Assembly (NCBI GenBank): GCA_949987705.1 | Contig: OX465284.1 | Location: 113,071,163-113,135,162, forward strand | DNA: 64,000 nt | From: Thereva unica | Taxonomy: Eukaryota > Arthropoda > Insecta > Diptera > Therevidae | Direction of reading: 5' to 3' | The notes under the pieces: model-generated | What the model was told of the DNA's origin: nothing | Databases searched by the model: none | The model's input: the letters and a program-made list of their open reading frames with translations, nothing else | Shown here: piece by piece, positions 10,450 through 22,649 of the stretch | How the letters are laid out: every line of letters begins with the position of its first letter | Position numbering within the stretch: the first letter of the stretch is position 1 | Position numbers and translations under genes: made by a program

Positions 10450-12650
10450 TGCGACGCTCCATCATAAAAATGTATCTGCGTTGCTGTAGCCATGAATCTC
10501 TCAACTAGACGACGTCAAATGGATTAAAAAACATAAAACATACGTTAATAAAATGACGATTCGATGTACTTACGCTATTAATAGGACCCCTTCTGATTTT
10601 TATTACAATCGCTCAGCGTCACTAAGTACATTGACACAAATGAATCACTCACTCCAACTGAACGAATCGAGTTGAGAAATGTTCCTCTCAACACCATATA
10701 CAATTCGTCCGTGTGCTTAATATATGTGCTGTATTTAATCACCAGTCCAATCTCCTGCACGAAAAAGAATCGTCTTTTAATACCCCAAAAAATCATGCTG
10801 CATGACGTACGACTTGCCATTTTCACGCAGTAGCCATTTTCTACACTTTCGTCTCTTCACTCAAAACAGAAAACCTGAACCACGAAAGCGACCAATTAAC
10901 AAAAGTTCTTCACGCAGTCTTTATCGCACATCAAAAGGCGTTTTACTTAATGATAACAATTACGCAAGGTGCAACACGTTATAATTTACCCACTACCGTC
11001 ACCATAAACCAGCCACGGCATCGCACTATTTTATTATTAACACAGAAATGAGAAGTGCTAACAGCGGCGCGTGGTGGCTAATTCTTACCGGCAGATGGCG
11101 TGGATGGGAAGGAAATATCACTCACCTTAACCTGACATGGAAATTTATTGTCTGCCAACGTAAACCGTTGTTAATGGGAGTTCCGCAAAATTAATTAGAA
11201 AAAATTGAGTTGATATTCCCCCTCCACTTCCCGTCGTTCTGGTTAGGGTGTAATTAATGGCTTCTAAAACGCTTTGCGCCAGGGCGTGATTGTTTTTGGT
11301 ATTTTGGGATATATTTTTCAGCGATTAATTTATAGGAAAATGTTGACGAATTCATCTTTAAATATTTTCGATGAATCTTCGTTAAATATCACGATCAGAA
11401 ATTTGACAGTTGTTTGACATTTCGTTGAATAATTTAAAACAGTTAATTAAGGTCACCGAACTAAACTCCTTTTCCAGCTTGCAGGGTGCCTCGAAAAAAT
11501 TCCTTTAGTACGTTTTAAATAACTTCTATACCTCCCCCTCTCCTTCACCCTGTCGTTATATTATAAATACATTTTTTTTGTTATCATTCTTAAACATAAT
11601 GATTTAAAAGCTTACCGAGAACACAAGACTTTTAATTAAGGATACGTAAAGATCCTTTCTTTGCGTTGTAAACCGTAAAACGATGAGCCATAATGGAAAG
11701 GACGGCCAAGGACGGAGGGGTGGGGGGAGCTTGTAAAGGGAAAAATCGTTCCTGTAACAAAAGCTTCGAATGAAAAAAGTTTCTTCCCTGCATAGTAATT
11801 TAGTTGAAGAAGGAGCTTTCCTCGAAGGATATTATCATGGAGATTAAAAATCCTCCAGCCCGACTGTATTAAATAAATGGACGCGAAATGGTGGGGTTGA
11901 GAAAAAGGATCAAGATTTTTATCGTTGTTTTATAAATTGAATGCTCCGTAATTAATGATGGAGAGGGGGGGGGGGGGCGTTTGTGTGTTTTGTTCCAAGG
12001 ATTTTATTAAGAATTTAAGGAGTTTTTTTTTGGAAAATTTTTATTAATTCTTAATTTACTAATACAATATTTGCAGGAGAATAATTTATGGGGGATGAAT
12101 GTTTTTATCTTTGAATTTTAACGGATTAATATGCTTTTAGTAAGTTGTGTAAGTGAACAACATTGAAGAAGATTTTGATCTTGTTGTGTATCATCTGTAG
12201 ATATATTAGTATAGACACTATTACAGTGTATCGTATTCGGTGAGAAAACGGACGTTTTGGAAGCCCTTGCCTTTCGTATACCTCGAGTTGTATTTCAGGA
12301 ATCACCGACAAGCTGGTCTTACACTCACTACTGATCAATCTTAAGCTACATCGAGTGATTTCGAAAACATCAAACTGCGGTAATATTGCAACGTTAGATA
12401 TACGAAAACGTCAATTAGTTGTAAAAGTTCTGCAGCTCAAACCTATTGACAGTTCGAAAAAGCAGTATAAACGTAGCTCTGCAGCAAATTTTTGCAGATA
12501 ATGCAGTGCACAAAGTGTCACTGCTTTTGTTGATTGTCAAAATGGATCATCAGGTGCAGTTTTCAGAATACGTTTTATTTTTATTAAATTCTGAGGTTTT
12601 ATTGTAATTTGAATATTTGTCGTTATAGAAACCAAAAAAAGAAGGACTGG
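10450..12650. other. No gene recognised
   Basis: AT-rich unique-looking sequence with a poly-G run at about 11966-11977. No open frame over 82 codons, no terminal repeats and no RNA gene were seen. Confidence 0.4.
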
Positions 12651-12749
12651 TTTGATTTAGAAGCCTAGGAAAGGCACAACCGCAACTCTCCTTTCAGGAT
12701 AGGATAGGATTGGTATACCTTGGGCCACTTTTAAACTCCGATGCAAACA

Positions 12750-13210
12750 GCACACAATGCAACAAACGAAGGAACATTGGAGGGATCTTAATAAAATCAC
12801 CTTGTTCAAATTAACCTGGTCCTCTTATAATCTCAGCCAGACCACTTCACTACAATACCTCTCGGCTATAGTGGGAGTGCTGACCGATCACTGTCTGATA
12901 GGGGCACATGCGACCCGCTTAGTCTTGAGACGTACGATTTTTGCAGAAGCTGGAAGAATCCGGACGAGGAAGAAAGTGTTCTACATCTCCTCTATTACTG
13001 TCCAGCCCTTAGCAGAAGGAGACTAACCATATTTGAGAGGCTAACCATATTGGAATCCCGCAATTTAGAAGATTCATTACTTCCTCGAGATGGTTTAGCG
13101 AAGAAACAACAGTTTAACATCAGGTTTAAAGTGGGGTCACTATGGCATCACAATGGAAATTTCCTTCTAGCCTTAGTGTATAAGCTTAAACCAACAGCTT
13201 AGCCATGTCT
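12750..13210 (+). pseudogene. Non-LTR retrotransposon ORF2 C-terminal fragment
   Basis: Plus-strand frames read a histidine-rich stretch (LTDHCLIGAHATRL), then, one frame over, a zinc-knuckle-like tail (DEEESVLHLLYYCPALSRR). These are typical of the end of jockey/R1-group ORF2 proteins after RNase H. A change of frame lies between the two parts. The fragment ends near 13202 at a tag and a short (TAACC) run, consistent with a 5'-truncated dead copy. Confidence 0.65.
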
Positions 13211-13319
13211 AACCTAACCTAACCTACAGCTTGTTCCAGTGTTTGCAAATCGAAAGTGATCGAGTCGATTTTGTCAGTTGGTAGTGATCGAGACAGGTAG
13301 ACTACAACAACAACAGTTT

Positions 13320-13930
13320 GAACATCTCCTCTCTCTTATCCTCCTTTAATCCCTCATAAAAAATCTGATTTCTCATTCTACCATCGGCCAATACCCAATT
13401 CTCCTTGTGTATCTCCTTGCGACCAAAGTAAGTTCCAGCTACCATGAGTTGGAGGGAGCTACAAGAACTACCGAAAGCTCATCCTTGTTATTAGTAACTT
13501 GGCTGAGGCCTTGATTTCCAATTGAGTTTTCAAGGCTGGTGCTGTTGCCGATATATGCGTTTAAGAAAAATCTCATTCAGTCCCATATAGAACTTGTAAC
13601 GTAGCATTGGACTAGCGTAGTACTTCTTATTCTGGTACGAAGGCGCACGGTAATAATCCTCTCAGAAACTAGTGACCAACTAATGAGGCTGGATCTGGCT
13701 TCTTTGCTGAGTATTACGCCAAACCGTTCCTATGGCTTTCAGTTTCGCTTCTGCTGGAATATAAGAAGGACTGATTGGGAAAATTTCCCTCGCATTAAGC
13801 CATCAGATCTCGCTGAGCCCCATGATCTTGATTTTATATCGATTCATCTCGTTGAGGACCTCATCCAGTCGTCCATCAACAAGCAGTGATCTCCCACTCC
13901 ATGCTCCGATTCGTGTTCTGGTTCGAAAAG
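13320..13930 (-). pseudogene. RTE-type retrotransposon endonuclease remnant
   Basis: The minus strand from about 13925 downwards reads RTRTRIGAWSGRSLLVDGRL, then LNEMNRYKIKIMGLSEI. In the next frame it reads GVILSKEARSSLISW and SERIITVRLRTRIR. These match the apurinic-endonuclease domain of RTE elements (proteins often labelled craniofacial development protein 2-like). Stops and at least one frameshift break it. No reverse transcriptase follows, so only the 5' part of ORF2 remains. The matching 3' part of an RTE element occurs separately at 17972-18223 on the other strand. Confidence 0.7.
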
Positions 13931-13959
13931 CAAAGGTCGTCGTCGTGTTGTCCCTCCGG

Positions 13960-16900
13960 TTTTGAAGAATTATTTGCCGATTCGTAGCAATGGTGTTTTT
14001 ATGGGAGCGGGTAGTTTTTATGGGTTCGACCGTCTTCCATTAGCTCCTTCCGAAGAAGTACCTCAGGGTGCACCGCAGCGAGGTAGGCTAAGGACAGTAC
14101 ACATACCGCATGTCTGAGGTAAACTGGGAAATCAGATCTAATTATCGGTTTGACGATAGGATCGTTTTATCTTTGTGTGAAGATCGTGCACCAGTGGTTT
14201 GTGAAAAGTATAAATCCCGAAATTGCGTACTTCAGCGAAATAGTGAAAGTGTTTGATCACTTCATAGATTGAAAGTAGTTATCTGGTGACAATGGTAAGA
14301 AACAACTGCTCGTTCTACGAATATGGTCTATCAGAGATTAAAAGAATCCAGCAGGGGCTCTTGATTCAGGAGCTATTACACATCTTCTGGGCTCTGAAGA
14401 CCTTGGCCAGCAATAACGGTCACGCCTTAACGGTCGTAACACTGTGGGAATGGCGACACACACAACCTAACGAAGTTGCAGGATTGGAAGATAAAGTTTT
14501 CGACCAGCGGATAAGACTTGCCTACAACGTGTGCATAGTACTCCCACGTGCGATCCTCACAATTTAATTTATTTCTCTAGTTCTTTAATATGATTCGCTC
14601 AACTCCATTGCCAACACAAAACATAAAACAATAGCATACAATATAGCATTTCCTATACCCTCAAAATATTGACTGACTAAACAATATTGACTCATTAAAC
14701 AAGCCTCAAGTTATATTAGATTAACACAAAAACAAAAAACAAGAAAAAAAAAACAAATTGCTTCTAAACGTTCCCCAAAAACTTCGCCTATTATGAGCAC
14801 GACTTCGATTTCTCATAAAAACAAAACTTGCTTGCTACCAGCAAAAATTTTCACAAAATCCTTATTAATCCTGGCCTATGCCGAAATTATCTCTATACCA
14901 CATATACTACGCCCGCTATCTCACTATTTGTATACACGCTCTGCTCTGGTCGTATTTACACTACATTTAATCTCCACACATAACATCATCGGCTTTTTCA
15001 GCACATGATGAAATTTCATCAAAAACTTTCTCTGCTTTCCCGGTCGCCATCCACGGGAATATATACCATATTGATTTCGTCGTCGTTCTCGACCAATCTT
15101 CTGCTCGTCGTCGTCGTACACGGGAAAATCTTGAATCCATGTCCTAATTGCTAATGATACAAATTATCCGTGTCAACGATGTACTCTCCATAGTAATTAG
15201 CTGTCTGAAATCTAGATTGCTGGGTCTCCCCCTTCAGCCCGCCATGGTGTTCCGTACGATATAGAACGTCGCCCCTCGGTCTCCGGGTGCCTCGTCGGAT
15301 TTTGCCTAAAATATCCTGAAATTTCCATCGAATTTGAGAGGAGTGAATATCTCGGAAGTATCTACATATACACCTCGATGTAAATGGATGACCGTGACCC
15401 TAGAAATATTACAAATGGAGGGTATAAGTTTTCAGGATATTGAATCTCCCAAAAAAAATGCAAAGACTGAGGGAGACGGACAGCCAGAGTGGGAGAGCTA
15501 GTGAGCGAGACCGAAAGAGAGAGGGAGAACCTGTGCGTTTAGCCAGCAATGTTTCAACAGGAGAACGTGTTTTTTTTGGGGTCCTTACGCTGTTGAAATC
15601 TGGCCTTGGTAAATCCTTTGTCTTTTTTATCCAAATATACGTATCCATGCTCCCTCATTCTTTTCGTGCTTTTCGGATGATTGCCTTGTATATATCCGCA
15701 CATTTAACAAGACCCAGACCCGGCACACGCACATCAATGTTTGCCCTAACAATCCCCTCTCTCGTTCTGTATATACATATAAGGTACCTATCTGTATAGC
15801 CTCGGCACAATACACACGCCAGTATACAGTGAAAAGTGCGTTCATTCTATTTTCGTATTGATTTATGTATTCCTCATCTCGATGCCGTCGTCTCCTAAAG
15901 TTTTCAAAATAATTTAAGCTGCTTGCTAGGGCTTCCACCCCGCCCCCATCCCTCCAGCAGGTCCTACATTGCCTGGTTCTAGAAAACACGGTAGAGCAGT
16001 CCTTCTCAAATTTTTTGGGGAGGGGGGAGTTTCGAAATTGTGCGAGGCGCGAAGGGCACATTATTTGCGCACAAAAGCTTTAGCAGCTCGGAGTTTTCTC
16101 TCGCTCCCCTGCTCTCTAGCAGAACCCCATCCTTGATCATCCTATTATAAGCGAAATAAATAACGTTCGTAACAAGAAAGAAAATATGGACAGGACCGAG
16201 ACGGTGGGGCACAGGGGAGCTCCATGGCCCTAGCATAAGGCACACAAACAACCAGCAACAGCCGCAACCGACAATAAAGAGTCAGCCTTCATTGTGTTAG
16301 TTAGAGTAAACATGGGCGAACGAGGCTAGAGGCTCTTTTCCATCTCCACTTGTGCAGCAAGGATCTCTGGTCCTGTATGTACGTACATACATACATATAT
16401 ATACATAAGAAAGTAAGGCTGCCTTTCTCGCTCCTCGAAAATCTATGTCAAGGTTAAACTATGTGCTCTAAATAAAATGTATCGTCTGCTCTTCTGCTAA
16501 GCAATCGCTGTGCTCGAGCACATCATCCATCACCTTTGGGACTTTGGTACATCGAAGAAAATGGTCTACTCGCGACGACGTTATAATATCCACCCGGGCC
16601 GATGAAAGGTCGTTACACTCTCCGTACAGCCTCCCCGTATCCCCACTACCAAATCACAGGATATAATAATAATTGCTCCTTTTGTTGTTTGTTAAATTGT
16701 TTTCGGTAGTAGAAGACACACCGGGACACTTCCAGCAGCACCAAATAATGGGAATTCACTGGAATTCGGGCTCGTTTATTGATTGTAGGACACGGTTTTA
16801 AGTAGAAGATCCTTTTGTTGCTAGCAAAACAATAAGTTTGCAGCCTGCGAAAGGATTTCCGCTCCTTTAACAAGATAAACGACAGACGTCTAATGTAAAT

Positions 16901-17840
16901 CGCGAGTTCTAGGCGGAACATAAATCAGTCTCCTTCCCCTTCCGCCACCTGGCGATGGAGACGTGCAATATTCAAAGGAATTTTTTTTCGGGGCCTTTCA
17001 ATTTCAATTTCAATACTGAAGACGTCATCTTTACAAGATTCTGATTGATGGCGGTAATTTAACATCATAAAACGCTCGTGCATGACTGAAGGTGCGTTTT
17101 TTCGGAAGAGTTAATTTTCATTGAATCGTGATTCACACAAGGCTGGATGGATATTGTGGAAAATGGTTTGGTAAAGCCTTCACCAATGCCATATGCAATC
17201 CTCAACTCGATGATGATGGTTTAAACTGGTCAACTTTGGAGACTTACATGCTGCATACAAAAGTTCTTAAATATGGGCTATTTTTGGATCGTGATTACAG
17301 GGATTAAGGAAGAGCTTACGTGCACAGTTTATGAGATGTCACCCACGATTTGCTTAAGAAGAACCCTTCATCTACCGACCATTGGTATTTTTGTTTGGTA
17401 AGTTGTTTTTTTATACTTTTTGAGAGTTTTCCGAGTTTTCTTATTACTTTCATGGCTGGCTATCCAAGATGTTTAGGAATGTTGTTTCAACTCGGCACTT
17501 GGTTTCAGTGATTCGATCATGGTGATTATATTTAAGTAAGTGCCTTCTTTAGTAACATCTATTGCAAACTCATATCCCAATTCTTAGTTGTGACAGGTCA
17601 AATATCATAAACAACTATGACAACATAATCTTGAGACGAATCTTGTGACAAATCAGCTGTTTCAGATTTTCAGTGAAATATCGGAACATTCATCACTAGA
17701 ATTCCACCATAATTGTGGCGGAAATATGAAATGTCAAATGTTTTGAAATTGTTATGTGAAATGTCAATCATTAAACGCGCGCCAAAATGGAAGCAGGTAA
17801 ATTTTTCTGTAAATTTAAAAAAAATTGACTCTTTATATAA
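13960..17840. other. No gene recognised
   Basis: About 3.9 kb with no convincing coding signal. The 93-codon frame at 14286-14567 contains ALKTLASNN, which recalls the RNase H region of non-LTR elements, but the match is too short to call. A purine/CpG trinucleotide run (GTC-rich) lies at 15080-15120, and ACAT/TATA simple repeats at 16380-16405. Confidence 0.35.
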
Positions 17841-17855
17841 TATAAGTTTTTACAG

Positions 17856-17972
17856 AAGGAAAAGTCTTGCCAGAGAACCTCTCCAGAGCAGCTTGAGTAT
17901 TTCCTGGAATTTTGCCGTAATCATCCGGAAATTAGACAAAATAAAAATGACCCCACCAACGCGAAGTCCTAA
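17856..17972 (+). pseudogene. Possible zeste-like Myb/SANT DNA-binding fragment
   Basis: Directly after an acceptor-like TTTTTACAG, a frame of 38 codons reads CQRTSPEQLEYFLEFCRNH followed by PEIRQNKNDP. This resembles the start of the Myb/SANT-like domain of zeste-family insect proteins, which opens with a Thr-x-x-Gln-Leu/Phe helix and a run of 'NP-x-I'. An ATGGAAGCAG followed by GTAAAT lies 66 bp upstream, as a first exon might, but joined directly it is out of frame. The domain is cut off at the junction with the RTE fragment. The identification rests on one helix and could be chance. Confidence 0.35.
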
Positions 17973-18223
17973 AAATCCGCTGGCAAGATAGAATTTCAAA
18001 CGAAGAACTATGGCGCCGTGCCGGCCAAGAAAGGATAGACGACCAAATCAGGCGAAGGAAATGGAATTGGGTCGGCCACACCTTGCGACGCGTAAACGAA
18101 AATCTAGCCAAACAGGCCCTTGACTGGAATCCGCAAGGATCCCGTCGAGTAGGAAGACCTAGAACAACGTGGAGGAGAACTCTACTAGCAGAAGCCGCAA
18201 CAACTGGGAGATCCTGGCAATAA
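17972..18223 (+). pseudogene. RTE-type retrotransposon ORF2 C-terminal fragment
   Basis: An open stretch of 83 codons reads KIRWQDRISNEELWRRAGQE, then IRRRKWNWVGHTLRR, ALDWNPQGSRRVGRPRTTWR and a stop after GRSWQ. This tail is characteristic of RTE-family insect retrotransposons. It has no stop or frameshift inside, so the copy is younger than most others here, though 5'-truncated. A 3' UTR with a poly-C run (about 18317-18330) and AATAAA near 18440 probably belongs to it. Confidence 0.75.
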
Positions 18224-18449
18224 AAACTCACCATACAAAGGACACAGATCCCATTGCATACTTCTAACCACCAAAACCTCACCGTATCACGGACATAAAT
18301 CCCACACCATATATCTACCCCCCCCCCCCTCCAGCTTCTAAGTAAGGGGGATAAAGGAACCCACTATACTACTTGGGGGGTCGGGCTCTTTCCAACCTGA
18401 ATGGCAAACGTTTGTACTCGTAGCGGTTTTTGTTCTTAATAAAACTGTG

Positions 18450-20530
18450 TTAGAACGATCTCGGTGTTAAAAACTGACGAGGGCAAGGCTAGTGAAATGT
18501 TTTGAATGGCCGAATTGATCTAAAATGCCCCGAGTTCTTGATGGAAGTGCGTCGCCTATCCTCTTTTCGTTGACCTTTCGAAAATTGACAACTTCTCGTC
18601 ACTTTTTTGCCGCCATCGAGGTCCGATTTTTTGGCGATTTTAGGAGTGAGTTCCAAGAATCCATATGTTAAGATCAAAGTACACCAAGACGTATGCTTCT
18701 TGAACCTAAGAAGTAAGAGCGTGAAAGTTTAAGCAGGTGGTGTAAATGGACCACATAGCCCCAGCTAAGTGCAAAAAGTAATTATCCATTAGATTTTTAG
18801 AGTATGAACTAGTTCTTGCTGAAAGTGGTACGAAGGGGTATCACGACGGTGCAGCTGTAATCTTTAACCTAACTTAACATTCTATTCACCTGCATCTGCT
18901 TTAAAAACGGAAAGATTTAGCCGTGAAGAATCGAACCAAATTCTCTGCCGGCCTAACATTCTATTATGGCCTAACAAGCCTAACCGTCTCCTTATCTACT
19001 ACCAGGCTGAACCGTCACATTACCTACTAGTAAAGTGTGACGATTTTGGGCAATTTCAGCCGGTTACACAGGTTTCTCAGGGAGAATACGACATTAGCCT
19101 AGTCTCAGCTCAGTGGTTAAGTTTCAATTCATCATAATTTAAGCTGCTCTCCTTGCCTTTAGTACCCAGTCCCGTAGAGATAGGCAAACAAGTTTTAGAG
19201 CAACAGCATTAACAATTTTATTCGTTGCTTGCTCTCAGTATTGCTTTGATATCGCAGAAGTTGTTCTTCTGATGCAAGAGTTACTGGCGTGGGAGTCGAA
19301 ACTTGTTTTTTTATTTGTTTTTGGGTGGGCAGGCATCCCAATATTCAATTAATTATCAAAGTCCGTTTTGTATATATAATTAAACTTTGCAAAAGTATAC
19401 TACAATCAGCGACTGAAAGGGTAAAACCTCCCACTACCATCAATATTTTAAAGAAACTTGTCATAATTACAGAACTTAGTCTCTTCCACAGCAAAAGAAA
19501 CTTGCGGCCGACTTTCGCCTAAACAGTAAAACAAATACCCACACACACCCACCCCCGCCACAGTTAGTTAAAGAAATGATCATAAGCCAAAAATTAATAA
19601 CAATATTTACACTTTAAACAAATATACTTAAGCCGCAAAAATAACAAAATAAAAAAGCGTAAGTATACTTAAGACCTCTGCTAAAATGCAGAAAGTTAAG
19701 GACGAACACGGATAAAAAGGACTAAAATACTTTCATCTTCGGCAAATCTTAAATTCCTTAAACAACCGTAGCCGGCCAGCATTTTGCGGAGTTCCCAAAA
19801 ATTTCTCAAGTCATAATCGTGTATTTGAGGTCCTTTATTTAGTTGCCTGTGAAAGGACATTAATTGGATGAAACGAACCGAACTTTCCTGTTTTGGAAAG
19901 TTTTATTTGATGTTGGATTCCTAGAAAGTTTCCCACCAGCCCCTTTCATACATACTTACATAGAAGATGGCCCTGGTCCCTCGTCTTTTTCGGGGAGGAC
20001 GAAGGCAGCACAGGAGCCATTCAACAGCACATTCAACACTTTGATGTTCACTTACTCAAGGACGAGACAAACTCTTATAAATGCTCACAGAGTTTTATGA
20101 CTTGAAAAATTTTCGTTGCCCCTTTTTTTCTACATATACATGTAGGTATAGGTGCGTGTATTTGGCTAGTATTGATTTTAAATTAAAGATGGATCAAAAC
20201 TGTTGTTGGGGAATTTACTTAAATAAGAAAAAATGTTTATTACAGAAAAAAAGTACTACGTGACAATCTCGGAAAATGGCACGAGATTCTGAGAAGTTTT
20301 CGACCGTAAAATAAATAATTGAACTAGAAAAATGTACAGAAGAAGAATTTTAAAGTAACATTATTAAGTTAAGTACAAAGTATAGAACCTACGCGATTTG
20401 GAAATATGAGGGATGCCCGGGGGTAGTGCTTTTCAAGGAATTCCCATCCCAGTACGGACTTGTTTCTAGGCGCATTAAGTATTTTTTTAAAGTTCAATCT
20501 ATAATATAACAGACAAATAGTCGGAAAAAA
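18450..20530. other. No gene recognised
   Basis: Unique-looking sequence. No frame longer than 78 codons, and none with a domain or signal peptide. Confidence 0.4.
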
Positions 20531-20539
20531 TTCCAAACG

Positions 20540-20800
20540 AAGCACGGAACGTTCGCACTTTTCCTAGACTAAAGGGAGCGAAATTGGAGCTTTAAGATAT
20601 TGTATACGAGGAAGAAAACGGATAATTATCTTGGTGACCATAAACGGTTCCATTGGCATACACAATACACCGGTTCTCATTCGATTGCGTAGGTCAAGCA
20701 GCATTGGTCGTGGTTAGTACTTAGTTAGGGGACCGCATGGTAAAATGACACTTGCGTTTGGAATGGTCGATTACGAATACGTTCACATTTGGAACAAAGG
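20540..20800 (+). repeat. 5S-rRNA-related repeat, copy A
   Basis: Positions about 20635-20752 align along almost the whole length of insect 5S rRNA: GACCATA, CGGTTCTC, AGGTCAAGCAGCATTGG, GGTTAGTACTTAGT and GGACCGCATGG are all kept in order. Flanks of about 90 bp upstream (ACTAAAGGGAGCGAAATTGG and on) and 60-80 bp downstream also match the copies at 42.8, 47.1 and 58.6 kb. The repeated unit is therefore longer than 5S. It may be a 5S-derived SINE or dispersed units of a 5S array. It carries the pol III internal promoter region in diverged form and is unlikely to give functional 5S rRNA. Confidence 0.7.
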
Positions 20801-21049
20801 GTGCACACATCTGGCGGGCGCATTTTTAGTTACCCATACCTGCATCAGGAATTTATTGTTATAAATAACATTGATAGGAGATACAAGCCCAACTTTGTCA
20901 CTAGCAGGTTACTCCTGACAATATCTGGGTTCTGGATGAAGGCTGACTGTCGGATCATTTGCACATCAGGTTCAATATTGTCGGCCTCTCACCTATACTT
21001 GCCTCTTCCTGGTTTCTAAAAAACCAACTGGGCTAACTTTCAGGGAGTT

Positions 21050-21480
21050 GTGGCCTCGAAATCAGACCTCCCTGCCCCTATTAGCTCAGTGTGTGAACCA
21101 AAGATGGCTGCAACGCAATTTAGTGAGGTGCTGATCTCCTCCTACCAAGACAGAACACTGTATCACCTCCACAACCTAGGACTGTCTCAGAAGAGACAGA
21201 GAGCAGACTTTCAATGGAAGGCGAAAAGACTTCCAAACATGTGCTCAATGAATGCGCTGCTCTGATGTGGCTTAGAAGAAGAACGTTTATCAAAGAGCTA
21301 TCAGCCCCGCCGGTCTTTTTCGTTCCTGAAGTAGTTGGATAATATGCCTAACTTGGGCACGGTGTTCAACATATGCGTTGCCACATACTCACATAATAAT
21401 CGAAATCAGCACAGAGCTCTGCAATGATCTATGAATTGACCCAAAATTGTCAATAGCTGTGAAGTAACATGGGTATGAGC
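21050..21480 (+). pseudogene. Non-LTR retrotransposon C-terminal fragment and 3' tail
   Basis: The text HLHNLGLSQKRQRADFQW leads, with a frame change, into EGEKTSKHVLNECAAL, the cysteine/histidine tail typical of jockey/R1-group ORF2. The sequence after it (about 21386-21450, with AGCACAGAG and TCTGCAATGAT) recurs at 29298-29354, so that piece is probably the 3' UTR of the same family. Confidence 0.55.
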
Positions 21481-21984
21481 TGTGACAGAACCAGGTCTAG
21501 ATATTAAAGCCCAGTTTGACATATTGTATAACGGCATAGCATTTCAACAAGCCGTTCGTATAGTGCTAAAATTTAGTACTAAATACAATTCAGTAGGTAA
21601 TGGAACACTTGGGCCTGGGAATTAGGTCAGGATGGGCGTGGCAGAGGCATGGTAATAATAAGTTATAATTGAATGTCATAAAACTATAAAGTCTGAAAGA
21701 AGGACACCTTTCTTTGGATGCATCGTTAGATTTACATAAGACAGAGCAAACTCGCGACGGCTGAGATCCTGATTCAGGACCCAGAACCGTTCTCTGGAAT
21801 CTCATAGTCCACCTTCATTCCTTGTGAATGTCCTGCTCTAGGCCTGCTTAGGTCCAGTCTTCTGCAGCTAAAGACTTTCTTGCCTGCGTTTTGAGGCCTG
21901 ACGGTCTTTTCCGTTAGTGGGCATGTACACGATAGGCCAAATTTGGCCGCAGTGATCACTATATGGGCTTCCCCTCTACACCCA

Positions 21985-22225
21985 TTAGTAAGTCCACCTG
22001 AAAATCCAAACGGCATATTTTGACGTATACACAATAATTTTGTTACATGTATAAACATCAAATGAAACGAAGTCCTTTCACCACAAAAAATTCTCTTATC
22101 CACAAGGGAAATTTTAATTTAGCTTCGATCGCATGTACATGGTTGGTACTCTCTCCTCCCCACCCTTGTTGTTGTATAACCTTTGAAATGCGTACGCAAC
22201 GTAAGAGGAACATGTGCCTGTATTC
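21985..22225. repeat. 240-bp direct repeat, copy 1
   Basis: Nearly identical to 23728-23969 over its whole length, with the same orientation and about 1.74 kb between starts. It has no coding potential and no terminal inverted repeats. Confidence 0.85.
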
Positions 22226-22608
22226 TTGTCATATTTAGTATCATTATGAGCGAGAAAAACACAAAAAAATCCCCCAAACCCGGGTGGTGGCTGCGGCTAA
22301 AGCACACCCCCCATTAAAAAGTCGGTATGTAATAAATCGGGTGTCTTTTGTGTGTAATTACATTTGAGCGAGTTGATCCTCCTCACCCTCCTCCTCTTAC
22401 TCCCGCTCCATCTTCTGGCAGTGATTTCAATTTCAAAGATGACCTTTGGCGCTGCTCTGGCAGATCCTTTTCATTCTTTTGATTATGAATTTACTTTTAT
22501 ACTTCCTCTCCGCGGTATTCCCCAGAAAGGCTTCCACAAACAGAACAGGTTCCACACAGGCATTTGAAATAATAATAATAATTACCGACCTGAATGATGA
22601 TGGGTATA

Positions 22609-22642
22609 TATGTGTGTGTGTGTGGCGGTGTGTGTGTGGGTA
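22609..22642. repeat. (TG)n microsatellite
   Basis: A GT-rich dinucleotide run, interrupted by GGCGG. Confidence 0.8.
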
Positions 22643-22649
22643 CGTGTGA

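Noticed and set aside
13206..13228. (TAACC)n run resembling the insect telomere repeat TTAGG
   Set aside because: Only about three units, inside old retrotransposon debris; flies generally lack this telomere repeat.
14286..14567. ORF with ALKTLASNN like RNase H of a non-LTR element
   Set aside because: Nine residues are too few and the neighbouring text does not continue the domain.
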